In this document: one piece after another, positions 5,390 through 6,739 of the stretch | How positions within the stretch are numbered: position 1 is the stretch's first letter | How the letters are laid out: each line of letters begins with the position of its first letter | From: DASQWC01 sp035640475 | GTDB taxonomy: Bacteria > Actinomycetota > JAICYB01 | Assembly (NCBI GenBank): GCA_035640475.1 | Contig: DASQWC010000091.1 | Coordinates: forward strand, 1-6,739 | Direction: 5' to 3' | DNA: 6,739 nt | Position numbers and translations under genes: made by a program | The notes under the pieces: model-generated | Database searches by the model: none | The model's input: the letters and a program-made list of their open reading frames with translations, nothing else | Told to the model about the DNA's origin: nothing

Positions 5390-6616
5390 ACCGGCGACAT
5401 GCCGGAGCCGAAACGTCCCCTGGACGGCGTACGCGTGCTCGACCTCTCGCGCGTGCTCGCCGGCCCGCACTGTGGACGCCTGCTCGTCGACCTCGGCGCG
5501 GATGTCATCAAGGTCGAGCCTCCGGAGGGCGACCTCACCCGGTTCGCGACGATGCGCGTGAACTCACTGTCGGCGTACTTCGTGCAGCAGAACGTCGGCA
5601 AACGAAACATCTCCGTCGACTTCACCAAGCCGGGAGGCGTCGATCTCGTCGGTGAGCTCGCCGCGCACGTCGACGTCCTGCTCGAGAACTTCCGGCCCGG
5701 CGTCCTGGACCGCCTCGGCCTCGGCTATCAGGAGATCTCGGCCCGGAATCCGCGGATCATCTATACGTCGATCAGCGGGTACGGGCAGCAGGGTCCGTGG
5801 CGCGACCGGCCCGCGTACGCACCGACTGTGCACGCCGAGATGGGCTGGCTCGAAGTCATCGCGCGCGGCCGCGATGAGCCGCCTTTCCACGATCCGGCTT
5901 CGCACGCCGACGTGTACTCGGGCGTGTACTCCGCCGGCGGTGTGCTCGCCGCGCTCTACCAACGGGAGCGCACGGGAGTGGGCACACACATCGACATCGC
6001 CATGGCCGAGGTGCTGTTGTGCGCAACCGAGCACATCGCCGCCGAACACGTGAAGACGCGAAAGCGTCCGGCGCACTTCGACGACCCGAGTCCGATCTTC
6101 CGGATGCGCGACGGCCGCTACGTCACCGTCTCCGCCGACCCGACACCGCGCGGTTCGTTCGCGCGCTGGTGCAAGACGATGGAGATGCCCGAACTCGGCA
6201 ATGATCCTCGCTTCGTCGACGACGACACGCGGCGCGAGCACCGTGACGCGCTGCTGGGGATCATCCAGGACTGGATCCTGCGCTTCGACGACGTCGAATC
6301 GCTCGACAAGGAGATGCGCAAGGGAAACCTCGTCCTGGGCTTCGTTCGGACGTTCACGGAAGCCGCGTCGACGGACTGGGCCGACGCACGCGGCGCAATT
6401 GTCGACATCTCGGACAGAGCCGACGGTCACTTCAAGGTCCCGAACTCGCCGTGGCGGTTCTCGAACGCAGAAAGCGGCGCCCACGGCGTCCCCGCCTACC
6501 GCGGCGAGCACAACCGCGACGTCCTAAAGGAGCTCCTCGGCTACGACGACGCGAAGGTCGACTCCCTCGAGGGAGCCGAGATCATCTCGAGCCGGCCGCC
6601 GCGCTCGGCGGGTTAG
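5387..6616 (+). CDS. Family III CoA-transferase (CaiB/BaiF)
   Basis: This 409-residue enzyme belongs to the CaiB/BaiF (formyl-CoA:oxalate, carnitine, racemase-like) family. Members move CoA between carboxylic acids through an aspartyl-CoA thioester; some members are 2-methylacyl-CoA racemases. The N-terminal Rossmann-like part is canonical: PLDGVRVLDLSRVLAGPHCG (11-30), LGADVIKVEPPEGD (36-49), GKRNISVDFTKPGG (71-84) and LLENFRPGVLDRLGLGY (98-114). The catalytic Asp is most likely Asp175 in DPASHADVYSG, followed by the family segment GVLAALYQRERTGVGTHIDIAMAE (185-208). The length is normal for the family, with no truncation. ATG 5399 is an equally good start, four codons in, and leaves the conserved region intact; neither has a clear Shine-Dalgarno. 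If TACGAT at 5383-5388 is the -10 element, only 5399 is possible. The gene is divergent from the secreted hydrolase and converges on a second acyl-CoA synthetase, suggesting a shared acyl-CoA pathway. Donor and acceptor acids are unknown. Confidence 0.94.
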   Translation: MTGDMPEPKRPLDGVRVLDLSRVLAGPHCGRLLVDLGADVIKVEPPEGDLTRFATMRVNSLSAYFVQQNVGKRNISVDFTKPGGVDLVGELAAHVDVLLENFRPGVLDRLGLGYQEISARNPRIIYTSISGYGQQGPWRDRPAYAPTVHAEMGWLEVIARGRDEPPFHDPASHADVYSGVYSAGGVLAALYQRERTGVGTHIDIAMAEVLLCATEHIAAEHVKTRKRPAHFDDPSPIFRMRDGRYVTVSADPTPRGSFARWCKTMEMPELGNDPRFVDDDTRREHRDALLGIIQDWILRFDDVESLDKEMRKGNLVLGFVRTFTEAASTDWADARGAIVDISDRADGHFKVPNSPWRFSNAESGAHGVPAYRGEHNRDVLKELLGYDDAKVDSLEGAEIISSRPPRSAG

Positions 6617-6739
6617 CTCGCCCCGACCTCCGCGACGGCCTTCTCGCGCAGCCCGGGATAGTCGAGCTTGCCGGCGGGACTGCGTCCGAGCGAATCCACG
6701 ACCAGCACGCGCTTGGGCGCCTTGTACGCCGCCAGACTC
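6613..6739 (-). CDS. Acyl-CoA synthetase, C-terminal end (runs off right edge)
   Basis: This is the last 41 codons plus stop of an adenylate-forming enzyme whose body lies to the right of the window. The visible part reads SLAAYKAPKRVLVVDSLGR, then SPAGKLDYPGLREKAVAEVGAS. It carries the family's final motif with the catalytic lysine (SPAGK), and LAAYKAPKRV is the usual segment leading into it. The ending differs from the complete synthetase at 1978-3678 (LAAFKVPVR, NPAGKVLKREL), so it is a separate gene and not a repeat. TAA at 6613-6615 overlaps the TAG of the CoA-transferase at 6614-6616, so the two genes converge with no room for a terminator. With only the C-terminus visible, acyl-CoA synthetase is most likely, but other adenylate-forming enzymes cannot be excluded. 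Confidence 0.85.
   Translation of the reverse strand, partial: SLAAYKAPKRVLVVDSLGRSPAGKLDYPGLREKAVAEVGAS

Noticed and set aside
5381..5470. An N-terminal extension of the hydrolase upstream of ATG 5380.
   Set aside because: It would bury the signal peptide behind 30 or more residues and overlap the start of the CoA-transferase gene.
5564..6511. A 315-codon ORF on the minus strand antisense to the CoA-transferase.
   Set aside because: The plus-strand frame carries the whole conserved CaiB/BaiF pattern. The reverse frame has no recognisable domain.

Overview
The window is a GC-rich, gene-dense piece of bacterial chromosome. The organism looks like a high-GC actinobacterium, possibly from an uncultured or environmental lineage such as Acidimicrobiia or Thermoleophilia. 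This is inferred from gene content: a stand-alone LigC-type ATP-dependent DNA ligase, a DUF385/DDN-type deazaflavin (F420)-dependent oxidoreductase, CaiB/BaiF and FadD-type acyl-CoA enzymes, GTG starts, and several genes with no usable Shine-Dalgarno sequence. There are no RNA genes, insertion sequences, CRISPR arrays or long repeats. The only non-coding stretch above 60 bases is about 150 bases at 433-582.

Layout. (1) 1-432, minus strand: N-terminal 144 residues of an aldo/keto reductase that runs off the left edge. (2) 433-582: a divergent control region that also holds a possible 31-codon, very basic ORF stopping two bases before the next gene. (3) 583-2009, plus strand: a LigC-like DNA ligase whose stop overlaps the start (ATGA) of a small F420-dependent reductase. 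(4) 1978-5362, minus strand: a two-gene operon, read right to left, of a secreted CocE/NonD-type hydrolase followed after 34 bases by a FadD-like acyl-CoA synthetase. The synthetase end overlaps the reductase end by 32 bases in convergent orientation. (5) 5387-6616, plus strand: a family III (CaiB/BaiF) CoA-transferase, divergent from the hydrolase, with the starts meeting at a perfect 12-base palindrome. (6) 6613-6739, minus strand: the last 41 residues of a second acyl-CoA synthetase, with its stop overlapping the CoA-transferase stop.

Working together. The right two thirds read as a catabolic acyl-CoA locus. An exported esterase or peptidase-like hydrolase could release a carboxylic acid, one or two adenylate-forming ligases could activate it to a CoA thioester, and the CoA-transferase could move CoA between acids. 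The substrate cannot be read from the sequence. The left third pairs a DNA-repair ligase with a redox enzyme; their only visible link is translational coupling. I do not see a clearly new biological system. The most unusual signals are the palindromic divergent start at 5378-5389, the similar TA-sharing divergent motif near 468-477, and the small basic ORF before the ligase.
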